Part shown: positions 17,701 through 25,794 of the stretch, in pieces | How positions within the stretch are numbered: the stretch's first letter is position 1 | Layout of the letters: every line of letters begins with the position of its first letter | DNA from: JACMLX01 sp040384325 | GTDB taxonomy: Bacteria > Gemmatimonadota > Gemmatimonadetes > Gemmatimonadales > Gemmatimonadaceae | Direction of reading: 5' to 3' | Assembly (NCBI GenBank): GCA_040384325.1 | Contig: JAZKJL010000003.1 | Coordinates: forward strand, 558,001 to 622,000 | DNA length: 64,000 nt | Notes under the pieces: model-generated | What the model was told of the DNA's origin: nothing | What the model saw: the letters and a program-made list of their open reading frames with translations, nothing else | The model's database searches: none | Program-made: the position numbers and the translations under genes

Positions 17701-17928
17701 GCCCGCAAGGACGCCGGACTGGCCGTCAGTGACCGGGTGCATCTGGTCGTCGGTGGTGTACAGCAGGTGCGTGAAGCTGCGCGGAGTCATCAGGCCTGGA
17801 TCGCAGGCGAGGTGCTGGCGTCGGCGTTCGAAGTGTCTGACAGCGAGGCGGCGCCCCCCGTGAGCGTCGCCGTCGACCTGGATGGTCTCGCTGCGTGGTT
17901 CACCCTGGAACGGGACGATACGAAATGA
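14716..17928 (+). CDS. ileS: Isoleucyl-tRNA synthetase
   Basis: The 1070-residue class I synthetase charges tRNA-Ile. It contains the HIGH-type signature PTANGRPGIHH (about 55-65), the CP1 editing domain with WTTTPWTLVSNAALAVHP, a CWRCGTPLLYYARGSWFVKTT segment, the EGVDQTRGWFYSLL core and KMSKS (621-625) followed by KGNAVEPWRVIATHG. A long C-terminal region follows the anticodon-binding domain. The length and lack of a compact C-terminal zinc finger suggest the longer, eukaryote-like IleRS2 type, often tolerant of mupirocin; this is inference. The GTG at 14716 overlaps the pnp stop (GTGA), and the ATGA at the end overlaps the next gene. No T-box leader is present, in contrast to Bacillus. Confidence 0.96.
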   Translation: MTDVRPPRYARLPDDLTPDQLETALLDQWDREQLFTPSNHPAPGQSSFVFYEGPPTANGRPGIHHVFARTLKDLIPRHRAMKGAHITRKAGWDTHGLPVEIEVEKALGISGKRDIEAIGVAEFNRRCRESVFTYRGDWEKLSKRMAYWLDYDQPYVTYTNEYVESVWWALATMHAKGLLVQGHKILPYCPRCETALSSHEVAQGYKDVEDPSTYIALDLVDPSSTMRRRILVWTTTPWTLVSNAALAVHPELPYVELQKKTGAEFTVILAESRVGAVLGLDWADRWTGVGTMTGAQLAGMRYTRPLDWVEYPEGTNHEIIVAETFVSADDGTGVVHMSPAFGADDYGAGQRHNLPFIQPVDARGRFPEGMPVIGGRFIKDADPLIVDELKRRDVLWKDGRFVHSYPHCWRCGTPLLYYARGSWFVKTTAIKDDMLARNAQVQWQPPEVGAGRFGQWLENNVDWAISRDRYWGTPLPVWVNDADASEIEVIGSYAQLAERIGRALPEDFDPHKPFIDACTWPAASGTGTMRRVPEVIDTWFDSGSMPFAQWHYPFENADVVAQHFPADYICEGVDQTRGWFYSLLAISTALGDALPNNAAGSAAPYRHVLVNDLVLDAAGLKMSKSKGNAVEPWRVIATHGVDAVRLFLISTSQVWIPRRFDEDVLRQTAGRFLVTLRNTYSGIFAQYANFGWAPSDRDPAVADRPALDRWVLSRLATVEADADRLLEAYEPTLAARTIMEFVDEDVSNWYVRLSRARFWEVESDDSRAAFATLHEVLTVTCRLLAPLAPFLTDWMHRQLVGTSVHTAPYVRPTGGFRDAALERAMAAIRTLCRLGRAAREEAGRKVRQPLARMVGVVPREESAGVEALLGLVRTELNIKSVLLAGSADDLVRVTAKGNFRVLGKRFGKATPLAAAAIEQLPSDRLQAFERGEVVRITVDGAEFPLEPDDVVLTRSAAGDLVVAGDGVYVAAVDPTLTDDLRREGLAREVVSKVQRARKDAGLAVSDRVHLVVGGVQQVREAARSHQAWIAGEVLASAFEVSDSEAAPPVSVAVDLDGLAAWFTLERDDTK

Positions 17929-18338
17929 GCTCCTCAGCCAGCGCCCCGAAGCCGACCGTCAAGGGCTTCAGCAAGAAGGACATCACGCACTTCGAGAAGC
18001 GCCTCCTCGAGGAGCGCAAGCGCGTCCTGAAGGAGCTGGGCCACCACGGGAACCGCTTCGGTGCCGAAGGCGATGGTGACCTGTCCGCCTACTCGTTCCA
18101 CATGGCCGATCAGGGAACCGATGCCATGGAGCGCGAGAAGGCGTTCCTGTTCGCCAGCCAGGAGGGCCGGTTCCTCTGGCACCTCGACCAGGCCCTGCGG
18201 CGACTCTACCGCGCCCCGGAGAAGTTCGGGCTCTGTCACGAATGCGGCAGCCTGATCGCCTTCGAGCGCCTCGATGCGCTCCCGCACGCCCGCTATTGCA
18301 TCGATTGCAAGCAGAAAGAGGAAGATGGCAAGAAGTAA
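17925..18338 (+). CDS. DksA/TraR-family zinc-finger protein (YlyA-like position)
   Basis: The 137-residue protein has an N-terminal coiled coil (about 15-45: FSKKDITHFEKRLLEERKR) and a C4 zinc finger with Cys104, Cys107, Cys125 and Cys128 (CHECGSL and YCIDC). DksA/TraR proteins bind in the secondary channel of RNA polymerase and adjust transcription with ppGpp. Its place between ileS and lspA is the same as that of ylyA in Bacillus. It overlaps ileS by 4 bases and lspA by 14. The DxxDxA motif of true DksA at the coiled-coil tip is not evident, so its exact action is uncertain. Confidence 0.9.
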   Translation: MSSSASAPKPTVKGFSKKDITHFEKRLLEERKRVLKELGHHGNRFGAEGDGDLSAYSFHMADQGTDAMEREKAFLFASQEGRFLWHLDQALRRLYRAPEKFGLCHECGSLIAFERLDALPHARYCIDCKQKEEDGKK

Positions 18339-18867
18339 CCGCAACGCCCGTCTCTTCTGGCCGGTCGCGGCCGGCTTCCTGGTCACCGATGTGGTGACCA
18401 AGTGGTGGGCCGTGCGTGCACTGGCGCCGGCCCACACACGGCACGAAGTGCTGGGCGAGTGGCTGACCTTCACGCTGCTCTACAACCCCGGAGCCGCCTT
18501 CGGGCTGCACCTGGGTGAGTGGTCGCGCTGGATCTTCACCGCGCTGACGATCGGCGCCGTGATCATTCTCACGCGCATGTACCAATCCACCGCCGAGGGC
18601 GACACGCTCAAGCTCACATCGCTCGGCATGATCCTCGGTGGCGCGGTGGGCAACCTCATCGACCGCCTGCGGTCGGGGCAGGGCGTGGTGGACTTCATCG
18701 ACGTCGGCATCGGCGACCTGCGCTGGCCGACCTTCAACGTGGCCGACATCGGTGTCAGCTGCGGCGCGCTCATCCTGGCCTGGGTGCTGTGGCGCGAAGA
18801 CCGCGCCGCCGCCCTCGCCGCCGGCGCGGGAACGACCACCACCACCGACACTTCCTCGGCGCGCTGA
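18325..18867 (+). CDS. lspA: Lipoprotein signal peptidase (signal peptidase II)
   Basis: The 180-residue aspartic protease has about four transmembrane helices and cleaves prolipoprotein signal peptides in the inner membrane. Family motifs are VTDVVTKWW, NPGAAFG, GGAVGNLIDRL (Asp113) and FNVADIGVSCG (Asp141), the two aspartates being the catalytic pair. The C-terminal tail is Thr/Ala-rich. The ATG at 18325 lies inside the preceding gene (14-base overlap). Ten bases separate it from rluD. The lipoprotein at 59.3-59.8 kb would be among its substrates. Confidence 0.95.
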   Translation: MARSNRNARLFWPVAAGFLVTDVVTKWWAVRALAPAHTRHEVLGEWLTFTLLYNPGAAFGLHLGEWSRWIFTALTIGAVIILTRMYQSTAEGDTLKLTSLGMILGGAVGNLIDRLRSGQGVVDFIDVGIGDLRWPTFNVADIGVSCGALILAWVLWREDRAAALAAGAGTTTTTDTSSAR

Positions 18868-18877
18868 GCGCCCCCTC

Positions 18878-19912
18878 ATGACATCCCGAGAAGTCGCCCG
18901 TGCGCTGACGCTCGACGCCGTCGGCGACGGTCAGCGGCTGGACCTGATCGTCGCCGCCGCCACCGACCTGTCGCGTACCGCGGCCGCCACGCTGATCGCG
19001 ACCGGCAACGTCCTCGTCGACGGGAAGGCGCAGAAGGCCGGCTACCGTCCGACAGCGTCCCAACAAATAGCCGTCACCATCCCGGCACCACGCGGTGTAG
19101 AGATCGTCGGCGAGCGGCTCCCCATCACCGTCGTCCACGAGGACGAGGACATGCTGGTGGTGGACAAGGCGGCCGGCATGGTCGTCCATCCCGCCCCGGG
19201 GAACTGGACCGGGACCCTCGTCCATGCCCTCGTCGGACGCGGCGGCGACCTGTCGTCCGAAGCCGGTGACGAGCGGGCCGGCATCGTCCATCGGCTCGAC
19301 AAGGAGACCTCCGGGCTCCTCATCGTCGCCAAGACCGACCGGGCGCATCGGCTCCTCTCGGCGGCGCTCGCCGCGCGGCGCGTGCACCGGCGCTACGCCG
19401 CCCTGACCTGGGGACACCTTCGCGAGGATCGCCTCACCGTCGAGGGCCACATCGGTCGCGATCCCAACAACCGCCACCGCATGGCGCTGGTGAGCACCGG
19501 CAAGCCCGCCCGCACCGAGGTGGATCGGCTGGCGCGCTTCGACGGCGGCGACCTGCTGCGCTGCAAGCTGCACACGGGGCGCACCCACCAGATCCGCGTC
19601 CACCTCGCCTCGATCGGGCATCCCGTGATGGGCGATGACACCTACGGCGGCGGTGGCGGCCGTCGCGTGACCGGGCTGGCGCCGGGGCGTCATGCCTTGC
19701 ACGCTGCCGCGCTCCGCGTCCAGCATCCGATCACGGGCGAGTGGATGGCCTTCCGGTCTCCGCTGCCGGCCGATCTCGATGCCGCCCTGCGGGCGGTGGC
19801 CGGTGCGCACCAGCCGCCGGCCGAGGCCGACCTGCTCGACTACTACGGCTTTCACGCCTACGACGCCGACGATGATCAGCGCCCCGCTCCCGCCCGAGAT
19901 CCCGACGCCTGA
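18878..19912 (+). CDS. rluD: RluD-family 23S rRNA pseudouridine synthase
   Basis: The 344-residue protein has an S4 RNA-binding domain (about 15-75, GQRLDLIVAAA...VDGKAQKAGYRP). A RluA/RluD catalytic domain follows, with HEDEDMLVVDKAAGMVVHP, HRLDKETSGLLIVAKT (catalytic Asp141), LHTGRTHQIRVHLASIGHPVMGD and HALHAAAL. RluD makes pseudouridines in helix 69 of 23S rRNA and helps ribosome assembly. It follows lspA as ylyB does in Bacillus. The last 41 bases overlap the start of cheW, physically tying this translation block to the signalling island. Confidence 0.94.
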   Translation: MTSREVARALTLDAVGDGQRLDLIVAAATDLSRTAAATLIATGNVLVDGKAQKAGYRPTASQQIAVTIPAPRGVEIVGERLPITVVHEDEDMLVVDKAAGMVVHPAPGNWTGTLVHALVGRGGDLSSEAGDERAGIVHRLDKETSGLLIVAKTDRAHRLLSAALAARRVHRRYAALTWGHLREDRLTVEGHIGRDPNNRHRMALVSTGKPARTEVDRLARFDGGDLLRCKLHTGRTHQIRVHLASIGHPVMGDDTYGGGGGRRVTGLAPGRHALHAAALRVQHPITGEWMAFRSPLPADLDAALRAVAGAHQPPAEADLLDYYGFHAYDADDDQRPAPARDPDA

Positions 19913-20342
19913 CCCGCTGGCCGCCGACGTCGCCGGCGGTCCGCGCGTGATGCTGTTGCGGGCCGGTGGGGCGACGGTCGCGATCCACGCCGGCAAGGCG
20001 CGCGAGGTCACGGCCCGGCCGCTCGCGATCCGGTTGCCCGGCGCGCCCAGCATCGTCTGCGGGGTAGTCAATGTGCGGGGCACCCTCGTCCCGCTCGTCG
20101 ATCTCGGACGGCTGCTGGAGCGCGAACCCGCCACCGCCACGGGGTGGCTGGTGACGCTCGATCTCGGTGGCCGGCGGTGCGCGCTGGCAGTGGATTCACT
20201 GCCGGTACTGCGCGCCGCCGATGCGCCTCCCGGGGCACGCCCGACCAGTCACGCCTGCCTCACAGCCGAGGTCAGCGTGGCGGGAACCACGCTGCCGCTG
20301 CTCGACGTGGATGCGCTGGCCGACGACCTCCTGCTTCACTAG
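19872..20342 (+). CDS. cheW: CheW-like coupling protein
   Basis: The 156-residue protein consists almost entirely of a CheW domain: RVMLLRAGGATVAIHAGKAREV, IVCGVVNVRGTLVPLVDLGRLL (the GVxNxRGxxxPxxDL hallmark), ALAVDSLPVL and LLDVDALADDLLL. CheW couples receptors to the kinase CheA. The N-terminal 25 residues are Pro-rich. The ATG at 19872 lies 41 bases inside rluD; a GTG nearer the domain is possible. The sequence is divergent, and no receptor gene is present in the window, so its partner is unknown. Confidence 0.82.
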   Translation: MISAPLPPEIPTPDPLAADVAGGPRVMLLRAGGATVAIHAGKAREVTARPLAIRLPGAPSIVCGVVNVRGTLVPLVDLGRLLEREPATATGWLVTLDLGGRRCALAVDSLPVLRAADAPPGARPTSHACLTAEVSVAGTTLPLLDVDALADDLLLH

Positions 20343-20382
20343 ATCCCGCGCGACGCTGCGCGGAGCTCCCAAGGGTCCCCCC

Positions 20383-20745
20383 ATGAGTCATCGCGTTCTG
20401 GTCTGTGACGACGCCCTCTTCATGCGCACGCTCGTCGGCGACATCCTCCAGCAGGCCGGGTTCGACGTCTGCGGGCAGGCGGAAACCGGCGCCCAGGCCG
20501 TCGCGCAGTACAAGGCGCTCAAGCCGGACCTGGTCACGATGGACATCGTGATGCCGGACATGGGCGGCATCGACGCCGTCAAGGAAATCACGCAGTGGGA
20601 CCCGAACGCGAAGGTCGTGATGTGCAGCGCGATGGGTCAGCAGGCACTGGTGAACGAGGCCCTGCAGGCCGGCGCCTCCGACTTCGTCGTCAAGCCGTTC
20701 CAGCCCAATCGCGTGATCGAGGCGGTCCAGCGCGTGCTGGGCTGA
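20383..20745 (+). CDS. cheY: CheY-type single-domain response regulator
   Basis: The 120-residue receiver has the acidic pair Asp9-Asp10, phospho-acceptor Asp54 (LVTMDIVMPDMGGIDAV), Ser82 (VVMCSAMGQQALV) and Lys104 (VVKPF). The CSAMGQQ and QPNRVIEAV stretches are very like the CheY of Thermotoga and Bacillus, which work with CheC/CheD or CheX phosphatases. This agrees with cheC and cheD in the same island. It sits 40 bases after cheW and 42 before cheA. The output target is unknown; no flagellar switch gene is near. Confidence 0.95.
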   Translation: MSHRVLVCDDALFMRTLVGDILQQAGFDVCGQAETGAQAVAQYKALKPDLVTMDIVMPDMGGIDAVKEITQWDPNAKVVMCSAMGQQALVNEALQAGASDFVVKPFQPNRVIEAVQRVLG

Positions 20746-20787
20746 GTCGCCGCCGGCGACTCGCGCACCGACTGACCACCGCGCGCC

Positions 20788-22653
20788 ATGGAATCGCATC
20801 ACATGCTCACGCTCTTCCTCGCGGAAGGGCGTGACTTGTTGACTCGGGTGGACGCCGGGCTCTCGGAGCTCGAGCGTGCACCCGACGCGCGTGCGTCATT
20901 GGACGCGGTCTTCCGCGCGGTGCATTCGCTGAAGGGCATGAGCGCCACCGTCGGTCTCGCCGATGCCGCGGCCGCGCTGCACGCCGGCGAGACGCTGCTC
21001 GCCACCGCCCGCACGCACGGCGAACTGCCGTTGCCGCAGGTGCGCCTGCTGCTCTCGCTCGGCGATGCGCTGCGTGGCGCACTCGATGCCGCCGAAGACG
21101 GCACGGCCCTCCCCGGCACCTTGGCCGACATCACCCGCCAGCTGGATGCCCTCGCACCGGCGACGGGCACCACCACCGCACGTCCGCGCCGCGACGCCGC
21201 GCGCCTGGTGCAGCACGCCACCGCCATCGACGGCGCGCGCTGGCGCGTGGACGTCCGCATCGCCGATGACGCCGCGATTCCGTCGGCGCGCGCGACGGTG
21301 GTGGTGCGCCGCCTCACGCGGCTGGCGCCGGTGCTCACCGTCACGCGCGATGCCGACGCACAGGCCGACGATGGATGGGATCGCAGCTTCACCGTCTGGC
21401 TGGGCGGTGGTGCCGAGCCGGCGGTGATCGAGGCGGCGGTGCGTGGCGCCGGCGACGTGGCGGAGTGTCACGTGGCACGCGAAGTGACCGCGGTGGCGCC
21501 GTCGGCCGATGCGGCCCCGGTGCGGACGGTGCGCATCCCGGAACAGCGGCTGGACGACCTGCTGGACCTCGTCGGCGAACTGGTGATCGTGCGCGATCGG
21601 CTGATGCGCACACTCGGCACCACCGCCGATGACGAGGGCCAGCGCGCGCTCGACGAGGCCTCGCGTCTCGTGGTGCAGCTGCGCGACGCGATCCTCACCA
21701 GTCGCATGGTGCCGCTGTCGGAGGTCTTCGACCGATTTCCGCGCCACGTGCGCGAGACGGCGCAGAAGCTCGGCAAGGACGTGGACCTGGTGCTCGAGGG
21801 ACGTGAACTGGAAGTCGATCGCTCACTGCTCGACGAGCTCAGTGATCCGCTGCTGCACCTGCTGCGCAACGCGGTGGATCATGGCCTCGAGCGCCCCAGC
21901 GAGCGCCGCGCGGCCGGCAAGGAGCCGCGCGGGCGCCTGGTGGTGCGTGCGGTGCGCGACGGTTCGATGGTGGCGGTCACGGTGGCCGACGATGGACGTG
22001 GCGTGGATCGGGCGCGCGTCGCCGCCACCGCCAGCGGGCAGGGTGTGGTGGGTGCGGAGGCGATGGCGGACGACGATCACGGCCTGTTGCAGCTCCTGGC
22101 ACGGCCGGGGCTCACCACCGCCGCGGAAGTCACCGCGCTCTCCGGCCGCGGCGTGGGCGTGGATGCGGTGCTGACACGCGTGCAGGGACTGGGCGGTCGC
22201 CTCGACCTCGCCACCGCCACCGGGGCCGGCACCGCTGTCACCATCCGGCTACCGCTCAGCGTCGCGCTGCTGCGCGCGCTGCTGGTGCGTGTGGCCGGCG
22301 AGACCTACGCCATCCCGCTGGTGTCGGTCCACGCGACACATCTCGCCACGACCTTCCGCGAGGCCGGCGCGCCGTTGCCGCGCATCGTCACCATCGATGG
22401 CGAACGCCTGCGGAGTGTGAGCCTGCGCTCACATCTCGGCCTGCCGGATGCCGATGACGTTTCGGGGCATCTGGTCGTCATCGAGGGAGCCGCTGGACGG
22501 GTGGCCCTGCACGTGGACGCCTGCACGGCGCAGCAGGAGATCGTCGTCAAGCCGTTGCAGCGGGTGCGCGGTGCGGCGTCGATGTTCAGCGGCGGCACGA
22601 TCCTCCCTGACGGTACGCCGTCGCTCATCCTGGACATCAACACGCTGCCCTGA
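20788..22653 (+). CDS. cheA: CheA chemotaxis-type histidine kinase
   Basis: The 621-residue kinase has an Hpt/P1 domain with phospho-acceptor His46 (FRAVHSLKGMSATVG) and a degenerate P2-like region (about 140-235). The P3 dimerisation helices are about 248-305 (IPEQRLDDLLDLVGELVIVRDRLMR). The HATPase domain has its N-box Asn361 (LLHLLRNAVDHGLE), a VADDGRGVD G1 box and a SGRGVGVDAV G2 box. The C-terminal CheW-like P5 domain is about 490-621. It should autophosphorylate and pass phosphate to CheY. Its stop overlaps the cheC start by one base. All catalytic residues that can be checked are present. Confidence 0.96.
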   Translation: MESHHMLTLFLAEGRDLLTRVDAGLSELERAPDARASLDAVFRAVHSLKGMSATVGLADAAAALHAGETLLATARTHGELPLPQVRLLLSLGDALRGALDAAEDGTALPGTLADITRQLDALAPATGTTTARPRRDAARLVQHATAIDGARWRVDVRIADDAAIPSARATVVVRRLTRLAPVLTVTRDADAQADDGWDRSFTVWLGGGAEPAVIEAAVRGAGDVAECHVAREVTAVAPSADAAPVRTVRIPEQRLDDLLDLVGELVIVRDRLMRTLGTTADDEGQRALDEASRLVVQLRDAILTSRMVPLSEVFDRFPRHVRETAQKLGKDVDLVLEGRELEVDRSLLDELSDPLLHLLRNAVDHGLERPSERRAAGKEPRGRLVVRAVRDGSMVAVTVADDGRGVDRARVAATASGQGVVGAEAMADDDHGLLQLLARPGLTTAAEVTALSGRGVGVDAVLTRVQGLGGRLDLATATGAGTAVTIRLPLSVALLRALLVRVAGETYAIPLVSVHATHLATTFREAGAPLPRIVTIDGERLRSVSLRSHLGLPDADDVSGHLVVIEGAAGRVALHVDACTAQQEIVVKPLQRVRGAASMFSGGTILPDGTPSLILDINTLP

Positions 22654-23285
22654 TGCTGGCCATTCGCGACGTCCGCAGTCTCAAGCCCGAGCAACTCGAT
22701 GCGCTCCGCGAAGTCGCGAACATCGGGGCCGGCCATGCCGCCACCGCCCTCTCCACGATGACGGGGCAGGCGATCATGATCAACGTGCCCACGATCTCGA
22801 TCGCGCGGCTCGACGAGGTGCCGGGCCAGGTGGTGGCCAATCCCGAGGATTCGGTCGCCGTCGTGCTGCTGCAGATGCTCGGTGACCTCACCGGGCGGTC
22901 GATCCTCGTCTTTCCCGAGCACACCGCCTGCCGCCTGTCGGAGATGATGCTGCAGCGGCCGCGTGGCTCGTCGCCGAGGATCAGCGCACTGGAACAGAGC
23001 GCGCTCAAGGAGTGCGGCAACATCCTCAGCGGCGCCTATCTCAACGCACTCGCCGACTTCATGCACCTGATGCTGCTGCCGTCGCCACCGCTGCTGGCGG
23101 TGGACATGGCCAGCGCCGTGCTGAGCTCCGCGTTCCTGCAGTTCGGCGACGGGCGTGACGTGGTGTTCTGTGTGGAAAGCGAGTTCATGATGCGCGACGA
23201 CGGCGAGGCACTGCGCGGCTACTTCCTGCTGCTGCCCGACACCGGATCGCTGCAGAGAATCCTGCAGGCGATCAACCTCGCCTGA
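22653..23285 (+). CDS. cheC: CheC-type CheY-P phosphatase
   Basis: The 210-residue protein has both CheC/CheX/FliY phosphatase signatures. The first is LREVANIGAGHAATAL (Glu20, Asn23) and the second is ALKECGNILSGAYLNAL (Glu120, Asn123). Two intact sites point to CheC rather than CheX. CheC removes phosphate from CheY-P and also binds CheD, tuning receptor deamidation. A cheD gene lies 8.4 kb downstream in the same island. The start overlaps the cheA stop (TGATG). Confidence 0.93.
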   Translation: MLAIRDVRSLKPEQLDALREVANIGAGHAATALSTMTGQAIMINVPTISIARLDEVPGQVVANPEDSVAVVLLQMLGDLTGRSILVFPEHTACRLSEMMLQRPRGSSPRISALEQSALKECGNILSGAYLNALADFMHLMLLPSPPLLAVDMASAVLSSAFLQFGDGRDVVFCVESEFMMRDDGEALRGYFLLLPDTGSLQRILQAINLA

Positions 23286-23307
23286 CCACCGGCGTCGGAG
23301 CCGCAGG

Positions 23308-25794
23308 ATGTCGGTGACCCCGCAGGCCGTGCCGGTGCTGTCGATCCGCGAAGCGGACCGGCTGCGTGCCGTGGCGCGGCGCGTGCCCGCGCTGAATGCC
23401 GGCGCGCAGAACAACTGCGGCGTGATGCTGGCTCGGCGCGGCCTCGCGCACGAGGCGGCCGCCTGTTTCGAGCGCGCGCTGGACGTGGATGCGCGCATGT
23501 CGCTGGCCGCGCAGAACCTGCAGCAGCTCGCGGCCCGCACCACCGTCGACGCCGAGCGTGTGCAGCTGCTGATCGACCAGCTGCGCCAGAATCCGCACGA
23601 CGTGGACACGGCACTGGCGCTCGGCAAGTGGCATGCGCGCCTCGGTCGCCCCGCCGACGCGTCCGCGGTGCTCGGTGAACTGCTCGATCGCGTCCCCGAC
23701 GACCTGATTGCGCTGCGCGAGATGGCGCTGGTGGAGCAGGCGCTCGGCTATCCCGACCGCGCGTCGGCGTGGCTCGACCACGCGCTGCGCGTGGCGCCGG
23801 AGAACGTCGCGCTGCACGCGCTGTCCGGCGAGATCCTCTATCGCCGCGGCAAGACCGACGCCGCCCGGCGCGCGCTCGAGCAGGCGCTCGCGATCGACGA
23901 GTCGGCGGCCTGGCCGCAGCACCTGCTGGCGTTCGTGCTCGGCGACATGGGCGACCTGGCCGGCGCACAGGCGGCGGCGCAGCGCGCGCTGCAGCTCGAC
24001 CCGAACCTGGCGCGCGTGGACATGAACCTGACGCTCGACGCGCGACAGGTGAAGCCGGTGGCGCGCAGCGACGGCGAGAGCGAAGGACGTGCCCACCTCA
24101 ACCTCGGCATCGCCTACCGCAACACCGGCTATCTGGATCAGGCGCTGACGGCGTTCGAGACGGCGCTCAGTCGGGGCGAGCCGGCGTCGCAGGTCCACAC
24201 CGCGATTGCCGAGACGCACCTGCTGCGTGAGCGCTGGGCGCTGGCCGGCGAGGCCTACGGCGAGGCGGCGGCGGCGCAGGCGGGAGATCCGGTGCCGCTG
24301 GTGGCTCGCGCCGCGATGCTGGTGCGCAACGGTGACCTCGCCGATGCGCGTGAGGCGCTGCGCCAGGCGATCGCGTGCGGTGGCGAGATCGACAGTGCCT
24401 TCCTGATCCTCGGTATCATCGAGTCGCTGGAGAATCATCCGAACGACGCGCTGAAGGCGTTCCAGCGTGTGCGCGGATCGGCGCGCGTGGAACTGGCGGC
24501 ACGCCTCAACGCGGCGTGGGTGATGCGCCAGCTCGGGCGCCACGCCGAATGCCTCGAAGGATTCCGTCGCGTGACCGAGGCCGATCCCGAAAATGCGCGT
24601 GCGTGGATCGGCGTCGGCGTGGCATTCAGTGAGTTGCGCCGGCTGCACGAAAGCTGCAGCGCCTTCGAGCGCGCTGCCGCACTGGCGCCGGAGAGCGCCG
24701 ACGCGGCATACCATCTCGCCTTCACGCTGTCGCAGCTTGGCCGCTACCAGGATGGTGTGCGTGCGATGAAGCGGGCGATGTCGTTCGACAGCGAGTTCGC
24801 ACCGTTCCGCTTCCTGATGGTGCTGGAGCCGGAGCTGCCCGACCTCGTGCTCGAGGTGGCGGCGAACGATGCCGTGAACGGCGATGCGATGGCGCTGATG
24901 ATGCTGAGCGGCGCGGCGCGCCCGAACCAGACGTCGGAACAGCGTGTGGTGATCAGCAACGGCACGCCGACCGGCACGCTGCGCGATGCAGTCCGTTCCA
25001 CCGGCGACGACGAGCCACACCGCACGCCCCTCGGCGCGTGGGTGGCGCTGCGCCGCGGCGGCACGCCTGTCTCGCACACCGGAGTCAATCATCGCGCGGC
25101 GCGACGCACACCGGTGATGCCGATCGTCCGTGTCACGTCGCCGGCGCTCGAGCAGGTGAGGGGAACGCCGGACGGCACGCGTCGCGTGCCGATGGTGACG
25201 CAGACGCATGCGCCGCTGGCGCCGGCCGTGGCGCGGAGCGCCGAGAGTGCGCTGCGCATGGCACTGACCGGCGATCCCGACCTCGCGCAGGTGCGCGTCG
25301 GCCTTGCCACCATCCTGCGTGAGGATGGACGCGTGCAGGAAGCGGAGCAGGAGTTGATCCGCGCGCTGGAGAGTGTGCCGACGTTCCACGATGCGGCCCG
25401 CGCACTGGCGGAACTGCGTGTGGACATGGGCCGACCGAGCGATGCGATGCAGGCGCTGGTGCGCCCGCTGCGGGCCAACCCGCGCGACGCCGACCTGCTG
25501 GTGGCGCTGGCCGAAGCGCTGCTTGCACTCGGCCGCGAGGAACAGGCGCTGTCCGCGATCGCCCGCGGCGCGGCGGTGGCACCCGATCATGCCGGTGTGC
25601 GCACGCTGCAGGGTTTGATGGCGCTGCGCAGCGGTCGCGAGGCAGAGGCGATCCAGCACTGGCGCGTGGCGTCGGACAGCACGGTAGACGATCGCTGGTC
25701 GATGCGGGCGCGACTCGCGCTCGCCGAGCACGATGACACCGACGTGCCGCAGACCCCGGTCACGCTCGGGTCGGTGCGGCGAGTGCACGGCTGA
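23308..25794 (+). CDS. Large TPR protein of the chemosensory-like island
   Basis: The 828-residue protein is mostly tetratricopeptide repeats. Examples are NAGAQNNCGVMLARRGLAHE, ALGKWHARLGRPADA, HALSGEILYRRGKTDAA, AHLNLGIAYRNTGYLDQAL and AYHLAFTLSQLGRYQDGV in the N-terminal 520 residues, and further repeats from about 645 to 800. A Thr/Arg-rich linker without repeats (about 540-640) separates the two blocks. No signal peptide is seen, so it is probably a cytoplasmic scaffold. It lies 22 bases after cheC and its stop overlaps the DUF4388 gene by one base, which argues that it is part of the same pathway. The partner proteins are unknown. Confidence 0.85.
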   Translation: MSVTPQAVPVLSIREADRLRAVARRVPALNAGAQNNCGVMLARRGLAHEAAACFERALDVDARMSLAAQNLQQLAARTTVDAERVQLLIDQLRQNPHDVDTALALGKWHARLGRPADASAVLGELLDRVPDDLIALREMALVEQALGYPDRASAWLDHALRVAPENVALHALSGEILYRRGKTDAARRALEQALAIDESAAWPQHLLAFVLGDMGDLAGAQAAAQRALQLDPNLARVDMNLTLDARQVKPVARSDGESEGRAHLNLGIAYRNTGYLDQALTAFETALSRGEPASQVHTAIAETHLLRERWALAGEAYGEAAAAQAGDPVPLVARAAMLVRNGDLADAREALRQAIACGGEIDSAFLILGIIESLENHPNDALKAFQRVRGSARVELAARLNAAWVMRQLGRHAECLEGFRRVTEADPENARAWIGVGVAFSELRRLHESCSAFERAAALAPESADAAYHLAFTLSQLGRYQDGVRAMKRAMSFDSEFAPFRFLMVLEPELPDLVLEVAANDAVNGDAMALMMLSGAARPNQTSEQRVVISNGTPTGTLRDAVRSTGDDEPHRTPLGAWVALRRGGTPVSHTGVNHRAARRTPVMPIVRVTSPALEQVRGTPDGTRRVPMVTQTHAPLAPAVARSAESALRMALTGDPDLAQVRVGLATILREDGRVQEAEQELIRALESVPTFHDAARALAELRVDMGRPSDAMQALVRPLRANPRDADLLVALAEALLALGREEQALSAIARGAAVAPDHAGVRTLQGLMALRSGREAEAIQHWRVASDSTVDDRWSMRARLALAEHDDTDVPQTPVTLGSVRRVHG

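Noticed and set aside
15727..17790. 687-codon open frame on the minus strand opposite ileS
   Set aside because: Its composition (very high Arg/His/Gln/Gly) and lack of any recognisable domain show it to be a shadow of the ileS codon bias in GC-rich DNA. Similar long antisense frames opposite the TPR genes (23272-25875) and the DnaA-like gene (27988-30000) were rejected for the same reason.
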